The notes under the pieces were generated by a model, which searched no databases, was not told the DNA's origin, and worked only from the letters and a program-made list of their open reading frames with translations. 64,000 nucleotides of DNA from a bacterium (lineage in GTDB: Bacteria; Calditrichota; Calditrichia; RBG-13-44-9), in contig CP070707.1 in assembly GCA_020350205.1 (NCBI GenBank), forward strand, positions 2,449,449 to 2,513,448. Reading direction: 5' to 3'. Below, piece by piece: positions 1 through 10,032 of the stretch; position 1 is the first letter of the stretch; every line of letters starts with the position of its first letter. A program made the translations under genes and the position numbers.

Positions 1-614
1 CATAGATCGACTAGTTTATCATGGTCAATATTACCTGCTGCAGCAATTAGAATATTGGAGCCCGTATAATGTCTTTCATAGAAATCAAGTAACATCTGCC
101 GGCTAATGTTGTTTACGGAATCCTTGGAACCCAGAATGGGTAGACCCAGGCTATTTTCCGGATATAACTTTTCCACGAAAATGTCCTGCACCAGATCATC
201 AGGAGTATCTTCAACACTGTCAATCTCATCCAGGATAACTTCCCGTTCCTTTTCCATTTCCCGGGGAGAGAAGACAGAATGACAGATCATATCTGAAAGT
301 ACATTGATAGCTTTACTGATCTGAGTATCAAGAATTTCGGCATAAAAACAGGTCTGTTCTTTGGAAGTAAAGGCATTAAGATATCCGCCAACAGATTCCA
401 GGCTCCGGGCTATTTCTCTTGCAGACCTCCTTGTGGTCCCTTTGAAAAGCATGTGCTCCAGAAAATGGGCAATTCCGTTGGCATCTCTGATTTCATCACG
501 GGAGCCGGATTTGATCCAGACCCCGATCGATACTGAACGGATATAGGGTATATTTTCGGTAATAATGGTCAGACCATTGGGCAACTTTGTTTTCTTGTAT
601 ACAGATTCAGACAT
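1..614 (-). CDS. M16 family zinc peptidase (pitrilysin/insulinase type), N-terminal part, cut by window edge
   Basis: The first 204 codons of a minus-strand gene running off the left edge. The inverted zinc motif HxxEH is present as HFLEH (H50, E53, H54), and the third ligand is probably the Glu in the EREVILDE stretch near residue 130, about 75 residues on, as the family requires. The protein begins directly with the M16 fold and shows no signal peptide, so it is probably a cytoplasmic or processing-type peptidase. The ATG at 612-614 is chosen because a terminator hairpin lies just upstream at 654-685. Its Shine-Dalgarno match is weak. A position downstream of rpsO-pnp is common for this family. 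The C-terminal half cannot be assessed. Confidence 0.9.
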   Translation of the reverse strand, partial: MSESVYKKTKLPNGLTIITENIPYIRSVSIGVWIKSGSRDEIRDANGIAHFLEHMLFKGTTRRSAREIARSLESVGGYLNAFTSKEQTCFYAEILDTQISKAINVLSDMICHSVFSPREMEKEREVILDEIDSVEDTPDDLVQDIFVEKLYPENSLGLPILGSKDSVNNISRQMLLDFYERHYTGSNILIAAAGNIDHDKLVDL

Positions 615-644
615 CTTACCGAACGGTGTTTTAATCTCTTTATC

Positions 645-685
645 GAAAAATAGGCGGATGACTCAAGATTTATTGAATCATCCGC
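645..685 (-). terminator. Intrinsic terminator of the rimP-pnp operon
   Basis: On the minus strand a 13-bp stem (654-666 pairing with 673-685, one G-U type pair, 6-nt loop) is followed by CTATTTTTC. It lies 62 bp past the pnp stop and ahead of the M16 peptidase. It should end most transcripts of the long translation operon, so the peptidase is expressed by read-through or from an unseen promoter. Confidence 0.85.
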
Positions 686-747
686 GGGAGTATATTTTAA
701 TTAATCAACCACTGAGAACAGGCAGTTAAGAACTTCAGACCGATTGG

Positions 748-2853
748 TCAGGATTTTTTCTCTTCCTGCTCTTGCTGGCGACGCAAGAATGCCTTGCGGC
801 TTAGATTATATCTTCCTTCGCGATCAATTTCCTTGAGAATCACATGAACCTTATCACCGATCTTTACGACATCGGTGACGGTTTTTACATGACTGGCATC
901 GAGTTCCGAGATATGGATAAGTCCCTCTTTACCGGGTAGGAATTCTGCGAATGCACCAAAATTCATGATTCGTTTTACGGTAGCCTCATAAACTTTTCCG
1001 GTTTCCGGTTCCTCAATAATGGTCTCAATTCGTTTCTTAGCCAGATTGGCCATCTCAACATCCGGTGATGCAATCACGGTTAACCCTGAATCATCAATGT
1101 CAATTTTCACCCCGGTTTCTTCGATGATTCCGCGAATTACCTTTCCTGAAGGGCCAATCACCTCACCAATGCGATCCGTGGGTATCATCAGGGTAATGAT
1201 TCTGGGGGCATAAGGTGATATGTCCGCTTTGGGTTTATCGATAGTGGATTCCATGATGTCGAGGATTTTCAGGCGCGCCGAATGGGCTTTTTCCAATGCT
1301 TCTTCCATGATTTCAAAGCTCAATCCGGAAATTTTAATATCCATTTGAAATGCGGTGATGCCCTCCCGGGTACCGGCGACTTTGAAATCCATGTCGCCAA
1401 GGTGGTCTTCATCTCCCAGAATATCAGTCAGAATGCGAACTTCCTTGTCTTCCTTAATTAATCCCATCGCAATCCCAGCCACATGACATTTTACCGGTAC
1501 GCCTGCATCCATTAAACATAGAGAACCGGAGCAGACGCTAGCCATGGATGAAGAACCATTCGATTCCAGAATATCTGAGACAATTCTGATAGTGTATGGG
1601 AAAGATTCATCAGAAGGTAAAATAGTTTTCAGGGAGCGTTCGGCTAAATTGCCGTGGCCGATTTCCCGGCGACCGGGTCCCCTGAAAAATCGGACTTCCC
1701 CCACGCTGAAGGGCGGGAAGTTGTAATGAAGCATGTAACTTTTACTGCTCTCACCTTCCAGGGTCTCCACAATCTGTTCATCAATCTTGGTCCCCAGAGT
1801 TGTGACTCCCAGACTTTGTGTCTGACCCCGGGTAAACAGCGCAGAACCATGCGCCCGGGGTAATATGGAAGTTTCGCAACTGATATCCCGGATGTCATCC
1901 ATTCCCCGGCCATCCAGTCGTCTGGATTCGTTAATAATCATCGAACGCATTTCTTCTTTTTCAATTTGATGAAGCTGTTCTTTAATCATTGAAGCGTAAT
2001 TTTCAAATTCTTCCGGATAGGTTGATTCAGCTTCCTTCAGAATTTCCCGAAGTGCTTCATGGCGATTTTTTTTGTCAGTTTCCTGAATAGCTTTTTTTAT
2101 CTTCTTTCTGGCAAATTCATCTACTTTTTGTAACAGGTCCTGTGGGATTTCGGGCGGAACGATTTCCAGCTTTGTTGGTGAAAATTCCTGTATGATCTCT
2201 TTTTCCAGATCAATGATTTCTTTAATAAACTGATGTCCGAATTTCAGGGCAGCGATCATATCCTGTTCGGAGACCTCTCGTGATTCCCCTTCCACCATCA
2301 GTATGGAGTCTTCTGTTCCTGCAATAATCAGTTCCAAGTCACTCTCATTAGTTTGAGAGTAGGTGGGATTTATGATCAATTCCCCAGCAATTCTTCCCAC
2401 CCGGACAGCGGCAATGGGTCCTTCAAACGGGATGTCCGAAATGGAAAGTGCAACCGAAGCCCCCAAGGTACCCAGAACATCACCATCATTTTCCCGGTCA
2501 CTGCTCAATACAAATGCAACAACCTGGGTTTCATTTTTAAATCCATCTGGAAATAGCGGTCGTAAGGGTCGATCAATTAAGCGGGCACTTAAAATTTCCT
2601 TTTCGGAAGGCCGACCTTCTCTTTTAAAAAAACCTCCGGGAATCTTTCCGGCGGCATAGGTTTTTTCCTGATATTCAACTGAGAGCGGAAAGAAGTCCAC
2701 ATCTTCACGGGGTTCTTTGTTGCAGGTCGCGGTGACCAAAACCATGGTATCACCATATCGTACTACAGCGGAACCATTGGCCTGTTTCGCCATCTTGCCG
2801 GTTTCGATACTTAGTGTTTTACCGCCTATGTCCCGTTCTTTTTTAATTATCAT
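748..2853 (-). CDS. pnp: Polyribonucleotide nucleotidyltransferase (PNPase)
   Basis: A 701-residue PNPase that degrades RNA 3'-to-5' by phosphorolysis, usually as a trimer and often in the degradosome. The order is complete: first RNase PH domain, helical linker, second RNase PH domain (GSSSMASVCSGS phosphate/active-site region and a DILGDEDHLGDMDF acidic stretch), KH domain with a GPSG loop at about residues 567-570, and an S1 domain at about 620-690. The length is typical. The ATG follows GGAGAAAAA. It lies 17 bp after rpsO, the classical rpsO-pnp pair, and is last before the terminator. PNPase commonly autoregulates this mRNA; no specific site was identified here. Confidence 0.98.
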   Translation of the reverse strand: MIIKKERDIGGKTLSIETGKMAKQANGSAVVRYGDTMVLVTATCNKEPREDVDFFPLSVEYQEKTYAAGKIPGGFFKREGRPSEKEILSARLIDRPLRPLFPDGFKNETQVVAFVLSSDRENDGDVLGTLGASVALSISDIPFEGPIAAVRVGRIAGELIINPTYSQTNESDLELIIAGTEDSILMVEGESREVSEQDMIAALKFGHQFIKEIIDLEKEIIQEFSPTKLEIVPPEIPQDLLQKVDEFARKKIKKAIQETDKKNRHEALREILKEAESTYPEEFENYASMIKEQLHQIEKEEMRSMIINESRRLDGRGMDDIRDISCETSILPRAHGSALFTRGQTQSLGVTTLGTKIDEQIVETLEGESSKSYMLHYNFPPFSVGEVRFFRGPGRREIGHGNLAERSLKTILPSDESFPYTIRIVSDILESNGSSSMASVCSGSLCLMDAGVPVKCHVAGIAMGLIKEDKEVRILTDILGDEDHLGDMDFKVAGTREGITAFQMDIKISGLSFEIMEEALEKAHSARLKILDIMESTIDKPKADISPYAPRIITLMIPTDRIGEVIGPSGKVIRGIIEETGVKIDIDDSGLTVIASPDVEMANLAKKRIETIIEEPETGKVYEATVKRIMNFGAFAEFLPGKEGLIHISELDASHVKTVTDVVKIGDKVHVILKEIDREGRYNLSRKAFLRRQQEQEEKKS

Positions 2854-2870
2854 TTTTTCTCCAAGTGTCT

Positions 2871-3140
2871 TTATCTTCTCAAGCCTAATTCATTAATCAG
2901 ATTTCTGTATCTCTCGATATCTATTTTCAATAGATAATTGAGTAATCTGCGTCGTTGTCCGACGAGTTTTAGTAATCCCCGTCTCGAATGGTGATCTTTA
3001 GAATTTTCTTTCATGTGTTCAGTGAGATCAGCAATGCGACGAGTAAGCAGTGCAACCTGAACCTCGGTTTTCCCCGAATTTTTTGAATCACCTCCGAATT
3101 TCTTAATGATCTCTATTTTTTCTTCTTTGCTCAGAGACAT
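2871..3140 (-). CDS. rpsO: 30S ribosomal protein S15
   Basis: An 89-residue protein, the canonical S15 length, beginning MSLSKEEK and containing the conserved central region around [20 protein letters not shown]15 binds 16S rRNA at the three-way junction of helices 20-22 and nucleates platform assembly. A longer in-frame reading from GTG at 3170 is possible, but the ATG at 3140 has a perfect GGAGGATGTA leader and sits just after the ribF stop, so it is preferred. It is followed at 17 bp by pnp. Confidence 0.97.
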   Translation of the reverse strand: MSLSKEEKIEIIKKFGGDSKNSGKTEVQVALLTRRIADLTEHMKENSKDHHSRRGLLKLVGQRRRLLNYLLKIDIERYRNLINELGLRR

Positions 3141-3154
3141 TACATCCTCCAGTA

Positions 3155-4066
3155 TTAAATTTTTAAACACAATTCTTTATCTTTTGATATTTGCATTTTT
3201 AATTCTTCGGGTGTTGAAAACTTTTTCTCCACCCGGATAAATTTCTTAAAAATGATTTCTAAGGTAGAACCATAAATCAAACCCGAAAAATTAAAGATAT
3301 GAACCTCTAAAGTCAAGGGATCAAAATTAAATGTGGGTCGGTGTCCAATATTCATCATGCCCTTGTATCGCTGTCCCTGCAGGATAATATCCACAGCATA
3401 TACGCCGTTTTGAGGAATGAGCTTTTCTTCATGGACCGGTCGGATGTTGGCAGTGGGAAAACCCAGATTCGTTCCACGATGCTCACCCTTTTCTACTTCT
3501 CCCACCAAGGAATACGGACGTCCTAAAAGTTGCTGCACCTTCTCCATCTGGGTGAGATGAATAAATTCTCGGATCCGGCTGCTGCTAATCAATTCTCCGC
3601 CGACTTCATGGGGAGGAATAATGGTAACAGAAAAGTCATGTTGCTTACCCAGAATCTGCAATTGTTCAGTACTTCCTTTTCGGTTGCGTCCAAAGGCATG
3701 ATCGTATCCCACCACCATTTTTTTCATGCGGATCTTCTGTACCAGTATTTCTTTTACAAATTGCCGGTAATCTGTCCTGGAAAATTCCTCTGTAAACGGA
3801 ATGATCACAAGCAAATCCAATCCCAAATCCTGCAGCAGGGAAAGTTTTTCTGGCAGGGGTGTCAGCAATTCCACCCGATAACCCAAAACCTGTTTGGGAT
3901 GAGGATGGAAGGTAACCAGCGTGGACATACAATCACATTCAGAGGCCTGTTTTATAAGTTCCTGTAGAATTTTCTGATGGCCTAAATGGATGCCATCGAA
4001 AGATCCAACCGTGAGTACGGTTTCAGTCTGAAAATCGATATCAGTGATTGAATTAATTATTTCCAT
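3155..4066 (-). CDS. ribF: Bifunctional riboflavin kinase / FAD synthetase
   Basis: Converts riboflavin to FMN and FMN to FAD. The N-terminal nucleotidyltransferase module has the [10 protein letters not shown] motif (phosphate-binding HxGH) and an SSRIREF motif. The C-terminal kinase module has [10 protein letters not shown], which carries the Mg-ATP binding Thr/Asn. From the ATG at 4066 it is 303 residues, near the family norm; a TTG at 4096 would add ten residues. The gene overlaps the 3' end of truB by 14 bp, so the two are probably translationally coupled. The truB-ribF-rpsO order is common in bacteria. Confidence 0.95.
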   Translation of the reverse strand: MEIINSITDIDFQTETVLTVGSFDGIHLGHQKILQELIKQASECDCMSTLVTFHPHPKQVLGYRVELLTPLPEKLSLLQDLGLDLLVIIPFTEEFSRTDYRQFVKEILVQKIRMKKMVVGYDHAFGRNRKGSTEQLQILGKQHDFSVTIIPPHEVGGELISSSRIREFIHLTQMEKVQQLLGRPYSLVGEVEKGEHRGTNLGFPTANIRPVHEEKLIPQNGVYAVDIILQGQRYKGMMNIGHRPTFNFDPLTLEVHIFNFSGLIYGSTLEIIFKKFIRVEKKFSTPEELKMQISKDKELCLKI

Positions 4067-4742
4067 GATGTTTCTCTGCTTGCCAGTGTTGCTCAAAAAG
4101 ATTCAGACTAAGTGATTGTTCAAGGTGATAGTCACCGATCCGTTTCCGGGTTAAGCGGGTTAAATGACCGGTGGTGCCTAATTTAACTGCAATATCATAA
4201 GCCAGTGTGCGAATATAGGTGCCTTGTCCGCATTCCACGGCAAAATGAATTTCGGACGCCCGGAAATCCAGTAATTTAAAACAATATATGGTGACTGTTT
4301 TAAATCGATCCGGGATTTCCACCCCCTTCCTGGCCAGGGCATAGGAGCGCCTTCCCCCGATTTTTGCTGCCGAATAGGCGGGTATTTTTTGTTGAATCGT
4401 TCCGGTGAATTGTCTGAATATTTCATTAAGTTGATGTTTATCAAACTCTGGGACTGGTTTTTCTTCAGTAATGTTTCCCGTTAGATCGAGGGTGTCAGTT
4501 GTCTGACCCAATCTGAGGATTGCCTCATACTCTTTCTTTAAATTCATTAAAGCTGCGACATTTTTTGTGGCTTTTCCCATACAAATGAGCAGCACTCCGG
4601 TGGCAAAAGGGTCCAGAGTACCCGCATGTCCAACTCGCTTTATGCGGGTGATATTGCGGATTTTTTTAACCACATCAAAAGAGGTCCATTCCACAGGTTT
4701 ATTTATATTTACGATATAACCATTGTCTAATTTTTGAATCAT
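4053..4742 (-). CDS. truB: tRNA pseudouridine-55 synthase
   Basis: Makes pseudouridine 55 in the tRNA T-loop. The catalytic motif GHAGTLDPFATGVL is intact, with the Asp of GTLDP as nucleophile. The substrate-binding region KIGGRRSYALARKG and the motif YIRTLAYDI near the C-terminus are also present. At 229 residues it is on the short side, ending soon after the catalytic domain with little of the C-terminal PUA-like extension. The ATG at 4742 is clear. A 96-bp AT-rich gap separates it from rbfA, the largest gap inside the operon, and might hold an internal promoter, but no convincing boxes were seen. Confidence 0.96.
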   Translation of the reverse strand: MIQKLDNGYIVNINKPVEWTSFDVVKKIRNITRIKRVGHAGTLDPFATGVLLICMGKATKNVAALMNLKKEYEAILRLGQTTDTLDLTGNITEEKPVPEFDKHQLNEIFRQFTGTIQQKIPAYSAAKIGGRRSYALARKGVEIPDRFKTVTIYCFKLLDFRASEIHFAVECGQGTYIRTLAYDIAVKLGTTGHLTRLTRKRIGDYHLEQSLSLNLFEQHWQAEKHHGNN

Positions 4743-4838
4743 ATTTACCTGAAATCAGGGTTTTACTTCTTCTTTGATTCTTAATTCAAAAATAATTAAA
4801 TGTAATTAAAGCGATCAGAGGCTGGAATTCTGGAAATT

Positions 4839-5207
4839 CTATTGTTCTTTCTCTTTGTCACTTTGATGAATTTTTTTTATCAGTTCATTAATATGCTCGG
4901 AATACTCCAGGGATTCGTCATAAAAAAAACGTAAATCCGGTGTGAAACGCATCTTTAAAAGAGGGGAGAGTTCGTTCCTTAGAAAATTTTTAGCACTTTC
5001 CAGTGCTTCATGGGAGTTTTTCCGTTGTTCTTCATCACCCAGGCAGGTATAATACACGGTGGCTATGCGCAGATCACCGGAGATTTTCACATGAGTTAAG
5101 GTGATGAATCCTTTACGAGGATCTTTCAAACGGCGATCGATAAGCTGACTAAGATATTTTTTTATCTGATCCGCTATTTTTTTCTGTCTGATTGTTTCTG
5201 TTTTCAT
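4839..5207 (-). CDS. rbfA: Ribosome-binding factor A
   Basis: A 122-residue RbfA, a KH-fold 30S maturation factor that binds near the 3' end of 16S rRNA and is needed for cold growth. Conserved features include the N-terminal RQKKIADQIKKYLSQLI helix, a KDPRKGFITLTHVKIS strand and the DLRFFYDESLE segment near the C-terminus. The start ATG abuts the stop codon of the DUF503 gene with no gap, so coupling is likely. It lies within the infB-truB stretch as in many genomes. Confidence 0.96.
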   Translation of the reverse strand: MKTETIRQKKIADQIKKYLSQLIDRRLKDPRKGFITLTHVKISGDLRIATVYYTCLGDEEQRKNSHEALESAKNFLRNELSPLLKMRFTPDLRFFYDESLEYSEHINELIKKIHQSDKEKEQ

Positions 5208-5495
5208 CTATAAAAACTCAAGGGAATGTTGGGTTATTTCTGCTGCACCATTGCTTTCGATTAATTTAAAAATGGCATTCATATTTTTTTCAATGAAAAC
5301 ATAATCATTGCCGACTTGTACAACCCCCAGTTGTGCTCTCTGCCATTTATCCTGATAATCTACCTCTGCAATGGAAACATTGAATTTATTTCTAACCTTA
5401 TCCTTGATACTTTTTATGATCAGCCGTTTCTCTTTCAGAGAAGCACTGTACGGTAAAAATAAATCTACAGTCAGCAATCCGACGATGAGTTGCAT
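5208..5495 (-). CDS. DUF503 (YlxP-like) family protein
   Basis: A 95-residue protein matching the DUF503/YlxP pattern: an N-terminal hydrophobic strand beginning MQLIVGLLTVDL, the SLKEKR motif, a central VSIAEVDYQDKWQRAQLGVV segment and a short C-terminal helix. Family members are small ferredoxin-like-fold proteins found between infB and rbfA across many phyla. Their position suggests a role in ribosome assembly or translation, but the molecular function is not firmly known. Here the gene is 26 bp after infB and directly abuts rbfA. Confidence 0.9.
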   Translation of the reverse strand: MQLIVGLLTVDLFLPYSASLKEKRLIIKSIKDKVRNKFNVSIAEVDYQDKWQRAQLGVVQVGNDYVFIEKNMNAIFKLIESNGAAEITQHSLEFL

Positions 5496-5521
5496 GAAAA
5501 TCCACCGCTAGAGGTTGTTTG

Positions 5522-8392
5522 TTAAGCTTGCAGTGTACGTTTTTCCTTAATTAATTCGTATGCTTCGATGTGATCGCCAACCTTAATATCATTATAGTTT
5601 TCAATCATAATTCCGCATTCGTAACCAGAAACTACCTCCCGCGCATCATCTTTGAAGCGCTTCAAGGAAGCCAGTTTACCATCATAAATCTCAACATCAT
5701 TACGAATCAGGCGGACCCGGGAATTACGGGTGATTTTTCCATCAGTGACATAACTTCCGGCAATAGTTCCCAGGCGGGAAACTTTGAAAACTTCCCGGAC
5801 TTCCAGCATACCTAGAATCTGTTCCTTTTCTTCGGGTTCCAATAATCCTTCTAGTGCCTTGTTGACATCATCTATGGCGTCATAAATAACTTTGTACAAA
5901 CGAATATCAACTTTTTCTTCTTCGGATAATGCCTTAGCTTTTATGGTGGGCCGTACATGAAATCCGATAATGATTGCCCGGGAAGCATATGCCAGCTGGA
6001 CATCTGATTCTGTAATGGGGCCAACGGCTCGTCGGACCACTTTTACGGCAACATCCTTATTTGATAATTTTTGAAGTGAGTCCGAGAGGGCCTGTGCCGA
6101 TCCACCCACGTCTGCTTTTACAATTATGTTAAGCTCTTTGACGGTCCCTTCCTGGATCTGCCGGGAAATCTCATCCAGCGTCAATAGTTTTATCTGGCGA
6201 AAATCCTGTTCACGAATGAGTTGCTGCCGGCGGTGTGCAATTTCTCGTCCCTGCCTCTCATCCCGCATTACCAGTAACCTGTCTCCTGCTTCGGGAACAC
6301 CGTCGATACCGAGAACCTGCACCGGATAGGAGGGGGTAACGGAATCTACTGGTAGATTCCGCTCGTTTAGAAGTGCTCTTACCCGCCCATAATACTGTCC
6401 GACAATAAAATCCTGCCCGATTTCAAGAGTGCCCTGTTGAATCAGAACGGTGGCTACGGCTCCTTTTCCTTTATCCAGACGGGATTCGATTACTACACCA
6501 CCCGCAGTTTTATAGGGATTTCCCTTTAATTCAAGAATTTCTGCTTCCAGTTGAATTTTTTCAAGCAAATCCGGAATCCCGGCACCGGTTTTCGCAGAAA
6601 CATCAACGACCTGAAATTTTCCACCCCAGTCTTCTACCAGAATATTGCGGTCAGCCAGCTGTTTCCGGACTCCTTGCGGATCTGCTCCCGCTTTATCAAT
6701 TTTATTTATGGCGATAATTATCGGAACGCCGGCAGCCCGGGCGTGATCTATCGCCTCTTCGGTCTGCGGCATGACTTTGTCATCAGCAGCAACCACCAGA
6801 ACGACTATATCTGTCACCTGGGCACCCCGGGACCGCATGGCGGTAAAAGCTTCGTGACCGGGTGTATCCAGAAATGTTATTTTGCGGGAATCTTCCATCT
6901 CGACGACATAGGCACCGATGTGCTGAGTAATTCCTCCGGACTCGCCTGCCACTACATTTGCGTGCCGGATGTAATCTAACAGAGAGGTTTTACCATGATC
7001 CACATGACCCATTACGGTTACCACCGGGTGGCGGGATTCATAATCTTTCGGGTCATCTTCTTCTTCAAGACTTTCTTCCAGAAAGGATGAAGCAAATTCC
7101 TCTTCCTCTTTTACTTTCAGGCCATAATCTTCGGCAAGTAACTTAATCAATGCCATTTCGAGACGCTGGTTCAAGGTAACCATTTGGCCCAGATCAAGAC
7201 ATTTTTTTAGCAACTCGGCCGCCGGAACGTCCATGAGATTAGCCAGGTCCTGAACAGTGATAAATTCCGTCACTGCAATCACATTTTCTTCATCCTCGCC
7301 TGCCTCATCTGCACTTTTCACTTTTTTACGGCGTTTCTTTCCGGTGCCGGTATCCTGCATACTGGCTAATGTTTTTTTCAGAGTATCCTCAACTTCCTGT
7401 TGATCAACTTCTTTTTTCTTACGGGTGCGTTTCCGCCGGTCGTCTTTTTCGCCGAGTCCTTCCTCTCCTTCCAGTTCCAAATCGGGCCGGATTATTTTTG
7501 ATTTTTTCCCTTCCTTCCGGATCATTTCCAGCGCTTTCCGCCGTCTGCGCTCTTTATCTGTCAAATCTTCCTCAAATTCACGTTTTTTCTTATCCTTCTT
7601 TTTGTGCAGTTTTGCTTCCTCATCTGTCTCGGTGACTTCAAGCTGTTCGGTTTCAGGTTCTTCTATCTCCTGAGCTCTCACGCGCTTGGGAATGAGTTCT
7701 TCCTCGCTCTTTACACCCTTTTTCTTGCCTTTACGGTCCTTGGAATCTTCCTTTATTTTCTCTAAAAGTTTTTTCTTTTTCTCTGTTTTTTTCTGTTTTA
7801 ATTCTTCCTGCATCTTCAGAAATTGCCTGGCGCCGGGATGATCAATAATGTCTCCGATTCTGGGCTTCTCGTCGATCGGGGCTTCTTTAATTTCAGCCTC
7901 ATGCTCACTTTTGGCTTCAGCCAGCTGCTCTTCAGTCTGTTCCTCCTCCATTTGAGCGGGAATTTCTTCTGTCAGCTCAGGTTCCATTGGTTCATGATCT
8001 GCAGCAGCTTTTGCTTTGGCGTCTTTCCCTTTAGTTTTCTTTTTGCCAGTATCCTCTGATTCGACCGGCATTTCATCCACAGGTTCTGCTTCGGTAACTT
8101 CTTGTTTACTTTCAGGAGCCTTGGCTGCTTCGTCGTGGATCTCGCTTATTTCTTCAACGGTCTCTGCCTCTTCCTTGGCATGTTCCATTCTCCTCTGAGC
8201 GATTTTTTCGGCTTTCACCTTCTCCTGGGCAAATCTCTTGAGTATTTCATCATGCATGTCATCTGTAATCGGTGTATTCAGACCTGACACCGCGAATCCC
8301 TTCTTTTCAAGAAATTCTATAATCGTTTGGTGGGAAAGGTTCAGTTCCTTTGCCACCTTAAATAATTTTCTTCTAGTCTTTTCAGCAGCCAT
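5522..8392 (-). CDS. infB: Translation initiation factor IF-2
   Basis: A GTPase that places initiator tRNA on the 30S subunit and promotes subunit joining. It has 956 residues: an N-terminal IF2-N helix-turn motif (residues 5-40), a very charged Lys/Glu linker (about 60-360), a second IF2-N domain (about 370-425), then the G domain with G1 GHVDHGKT (462-469), G3 DTPGH (509-513), G4 NKID (563-566) and G5 SAKTG, followed by domains II, III and C2. The ATG follows AGGAGTTTAG and abuts the stop of the preceding L7Ae-like gene. The long linker is species-variable in this family and probably disordered. Confidence 0.98.
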   Translation of the reverse strand: MAAEKTRRKLFKVAKELNLSHQTIIEFLEKKGFAVSGLNTPITDDMHDEILKRFAQEKVKAEKIAQRRMEHAKEEAETVEEISEIHDEAAKAPESKQEVTEAEPVDEMPVESEDTGKKKTKGKDAKAKAAADHEPMEPELTEEIPAQMEEEQTEEQLAEAKSEHEAEIKEAPIDEKPRIGDIIDHPGARQFLKMQEELKQKKTEKKKKLLEKIKEDSKDRKGKKKGVKSEEELIPKRVRAQEIEEPETEQLEVTETDEEAKLHKKKDKKKREFEEDLTDKERRRRKALEMIRKEGKKSKIIRPDLELEGEEGLGEKDDRRKRTRKKKEVDQQEVEDTLKKTLASMQDTGTGKKRRKKVKSADEAGEDEENVIAVTEFITVQDLANLMDVPAAELLKKCLDLGQMVTLNQRLEMALIKLLAEDYGLKVKEEEEFASSFLEESLEEEDDPKDYESRHPVVTVMGHVDHGKTSLLDYIRHANVVAGESGGITQHIGAYVVEMEDSRKITFLDTPGHEAFTAMRSRGAQVTDIVVLVVAADDKVMPQTEEAIDHARAAGVPIIIAINKIDKAGADPQGVRKQLADRNILVEDWGGKFQVVDVSAKTGAGIPDLLEKIQLEAEILELKGNPYKTAGGVVIESRLDKGKGAVATVLIQQGTLEIGQDFIVGQYYGRVRALLNERNLPVDSVTPSYPVQVLGIDGVPEAGDRLLVMRDERQGREIAHRRQQLIREQDFRQIKLLTLDEISRQIQEGTVKELNIIVKADVGGSAQALSDSLQKLSNKDVAVKVVRRAVGPITESDVQLAYASRAIIIGFHVRPTIKAKALSEEEKVDIRLYKVIYDAIDDVNKALEGLLEPEEKEQILGMLEVREVFKVSRLGTIAGSYVTDGKITRNSRVRLIRNDVEIYDGKLASLKRFKDDAREVVSGYECGIMIENYNDIKVGDHIEAYELIKEKRTLQA

Positions 8393-8719
8393 CTAAACTC
8401 CTGCTTTAAAATTTTTCCTTAGAGATTTCCCGAACTCGCCTTTTAAAATTCCAATGATCTTGTGAAATTCGATACCCCAGTTTTTTTTCCAGTCAATATT
8501 CGGTGTTGTCTGGAAGATGAGTATATCCGATTTTCTAATTTTATTTTCCATCCGTTCCAGAGTTTTTCGAGAAATTTTTGAATCCAGTAAAATAATTTCT
8601 ATTGTCCGGTTATTTATGGATTTTTGAACCGATTCAAATCCTTTCACAACTTTGCCCGCTTTTAACGCAAAGCTGATTAAAGTAACTGTTGGTTGATTAA
8701 GTTGAATAGATTGAACCAT
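8393..8719 (-). CDS. L7Ae/L30e-fold (YlxQ-like) RNA-binding protein
   Basis: A 108-residue protein between nusA and infB, the usual site of YlxQ/L7Ae-type proteins. The sequence fits the L7Ae/L30e alpha-beta fold: FALKAGKVVKGFESVQKSI near the start matches the family's AxKAGKlxxG pattern, followed by IEIILLDSKISRKT (a VlvA-D-S strand) and an alternating helix-strand pattern. Such proteins bind kink-turn RNA; the bacterial YlxQ target is not well defined. Its stop codon abuts the infB start. Family assignment rests on position and this partial motif, so function stays general. Confidence 0.8.
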   Translation of the reverse strand: MVQSIQLNQPTVTLISFALKAGKVVKGFESVQKSINNRTIEIILLDSKISRKTLERMENKIRKSDILIFQTTPNIDWKKNWGIEFHKIIGILKGEFGKSLRKNFKAGV

Positions 8720-8730
8720 CTTTATCCATT

Positions 8731-10005
8731 TTAAACATTTAATAGTTGTAAAATCTTCTGAGCGGTCTTTTTGCCAATACCCGGTATTTCCAAAAGACCC
8801 TGCAGGCCCAGATTTTTTAATTCTTCCCCAGAATTTACATTTGCCTCTCTCAGTTTTTTAATAAGTGAGGCTGTAAGGCCGGGGATATCTTCGATGTCGA
8901 CTTCATCCTCCATAGATTTTTGATAGTATTCAGATTCTTTTATTAATTCGATATTCCAGCCGGAAATCTGCTGTGCCAGTTCCTTATTGGTTTCACCCCG
9001 TCCCATAGCCAGTCCCATATCCTTGTCAGGAATTATACCGACTGCCAGTTTCTCTTCATGATTCAGGATTACGCGCAAAGGTTTTGCCGGCGTAAGGGCC
9101 CGTTGGATGAAAAGTTCAGATTCATTGGTAAAGGAGATAACATCAATTTTTTCTCCGTTTAATTCTCGTACCACGGATTGAATTCGCACACCGCGCATTC
9201 CGACGCAAGCTCCTACCGGATCAATTCGCTTGTCCATTGATTCCACCGCAATCTTTGCACGCTCTCCGGGTTTACGGGCAATTTTTTTGATTTCTACGAT
9301 CCCGTCGAATATCTCCGGAACTTCAATTTCAAAAAGGCGGATCAGAAATTGATTATCTGCTCGGGAGACAATAATGTCCGGTGTACTGCGGTTTTTACGT
9401 CGCCTGTTGAAATCTTCCTCCAATTCAATGACCTGGTTTTCAGGCTCGATCACTTTCTTAATCAAGGCTCTCACACTATCTCCCCGGCGTAATTCCTCTC
9501 TGGGAATTGACTCTGAGCGGGGCATGAACATTTCGGTTCTATCAACCAGCAGAAAAAATCCACTTCGGGTAACCTGATGAATATCTCCGATAATAATTTC
9601 TCCCACCCGACTGGAATACTCATCATAAATTTTCCTTTTTTCATACTCCCTGATCCGCTGCAGAAGAGTCTGTTTGGCAATATTAATCAGTCGTCGTCCA
9701 AACTGGTCGGGTTGAATGACTTCAACAAAATCTTCTCCTATTTCGATATCGGGATCAATCTTCCGGGCATCTTTATAATCAATCTGCAGGAGCGGATCCT
9801 GAACTTCTTCCACGACTTCTTTCTCGATGAATATTTCCACATCACCACGGTCCATATTGACGATGACATCGAAATGATCCGATTCACCATATTTCCTTTT
9901 GATCAGTGTGAGAAAAATATCTTCCAGAATGTCACGCAGCTCATCCTTATCAATTCGCTTTTCTTTGGCTATAAGATTTACAGCTTCTACAATTTCGCTA
10001 CGCAT
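8731..10005 (-). CDS. nusA: Transcription termination/antitermination factor NusA
   Basis: A 424-residue NusA that binds RNA polymerase and nascent RNA and modulates pausing, termination and antitermination. Domains in order: NusA N-terminal domain (1-125), S1 (about 130-200, from RVGEIIIGDIHQV), KH1/KH2 (about 225-345, with VGACVGMRGVRIQ and MGRGETNKELA), and a C-terminal helix-hairpin-helix region (about 370-424, ending with LLEIPGIGKKTAQKIL). The C-terminal tail is shorter than the double acidic repeat of E. coli. NusA itself could act at the intrinsic terminator in the leader of this operon (10512-10543), which would allow autoregulation; this is inference. Confidence 0.97.
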   Translation of the reverse strand: MRSEIVEAVNLIAKEKRIDKDELRDILEDIFLTLIKRKYGESDHFDVIVNMDRGDVEIFIEKEVVEEVQDPLLQIDYKDARKIDPDIEIGEDFVEVIQPDQFGRRLINIAKQTLLQRIREYEKRKIYDEYSSRVGEIIIGDIHQVTRSGFFLLVDRTEMFMPRSESIPREELRRGDSVRALIKKVIEPENQVIELEEDFNRRRKNRSTPDIIVSRADNQFLIRLFEIEVPEIFDGIVEIKKIARKPGERAKIAVESMDKRIDPVGACVGMRGVRIQSVVRELNGEKIDVISFTNESELFIQRALTPAKPLRVILNHEEKLAVGIIPDKDMGLAMGRGETNKELAQQISGWNIELIKESEYYQKSMEDEVDIEDIPGLTASLIKKLREANVNSGEELKNLGLQGLLEIPGIGKKTAQKILQLLNV

Positions 10006-10032
10006 TTTTTTTTCAACCCTCCAAAAATTAAT

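Noticed and set aside
1644..1913. Minus-strand frame inside pnp
   Set aside because: It lies wholly within the clearly coding PNPase gene in another frame, so it is a shadow.
8016..8198. Plus-strand frames opposite the charged linker of infB
   Set aside because: The Glu/Lys-rich linker gives Ser/Phe-rich antisense frames by codon bias; no independent gene signal exists.
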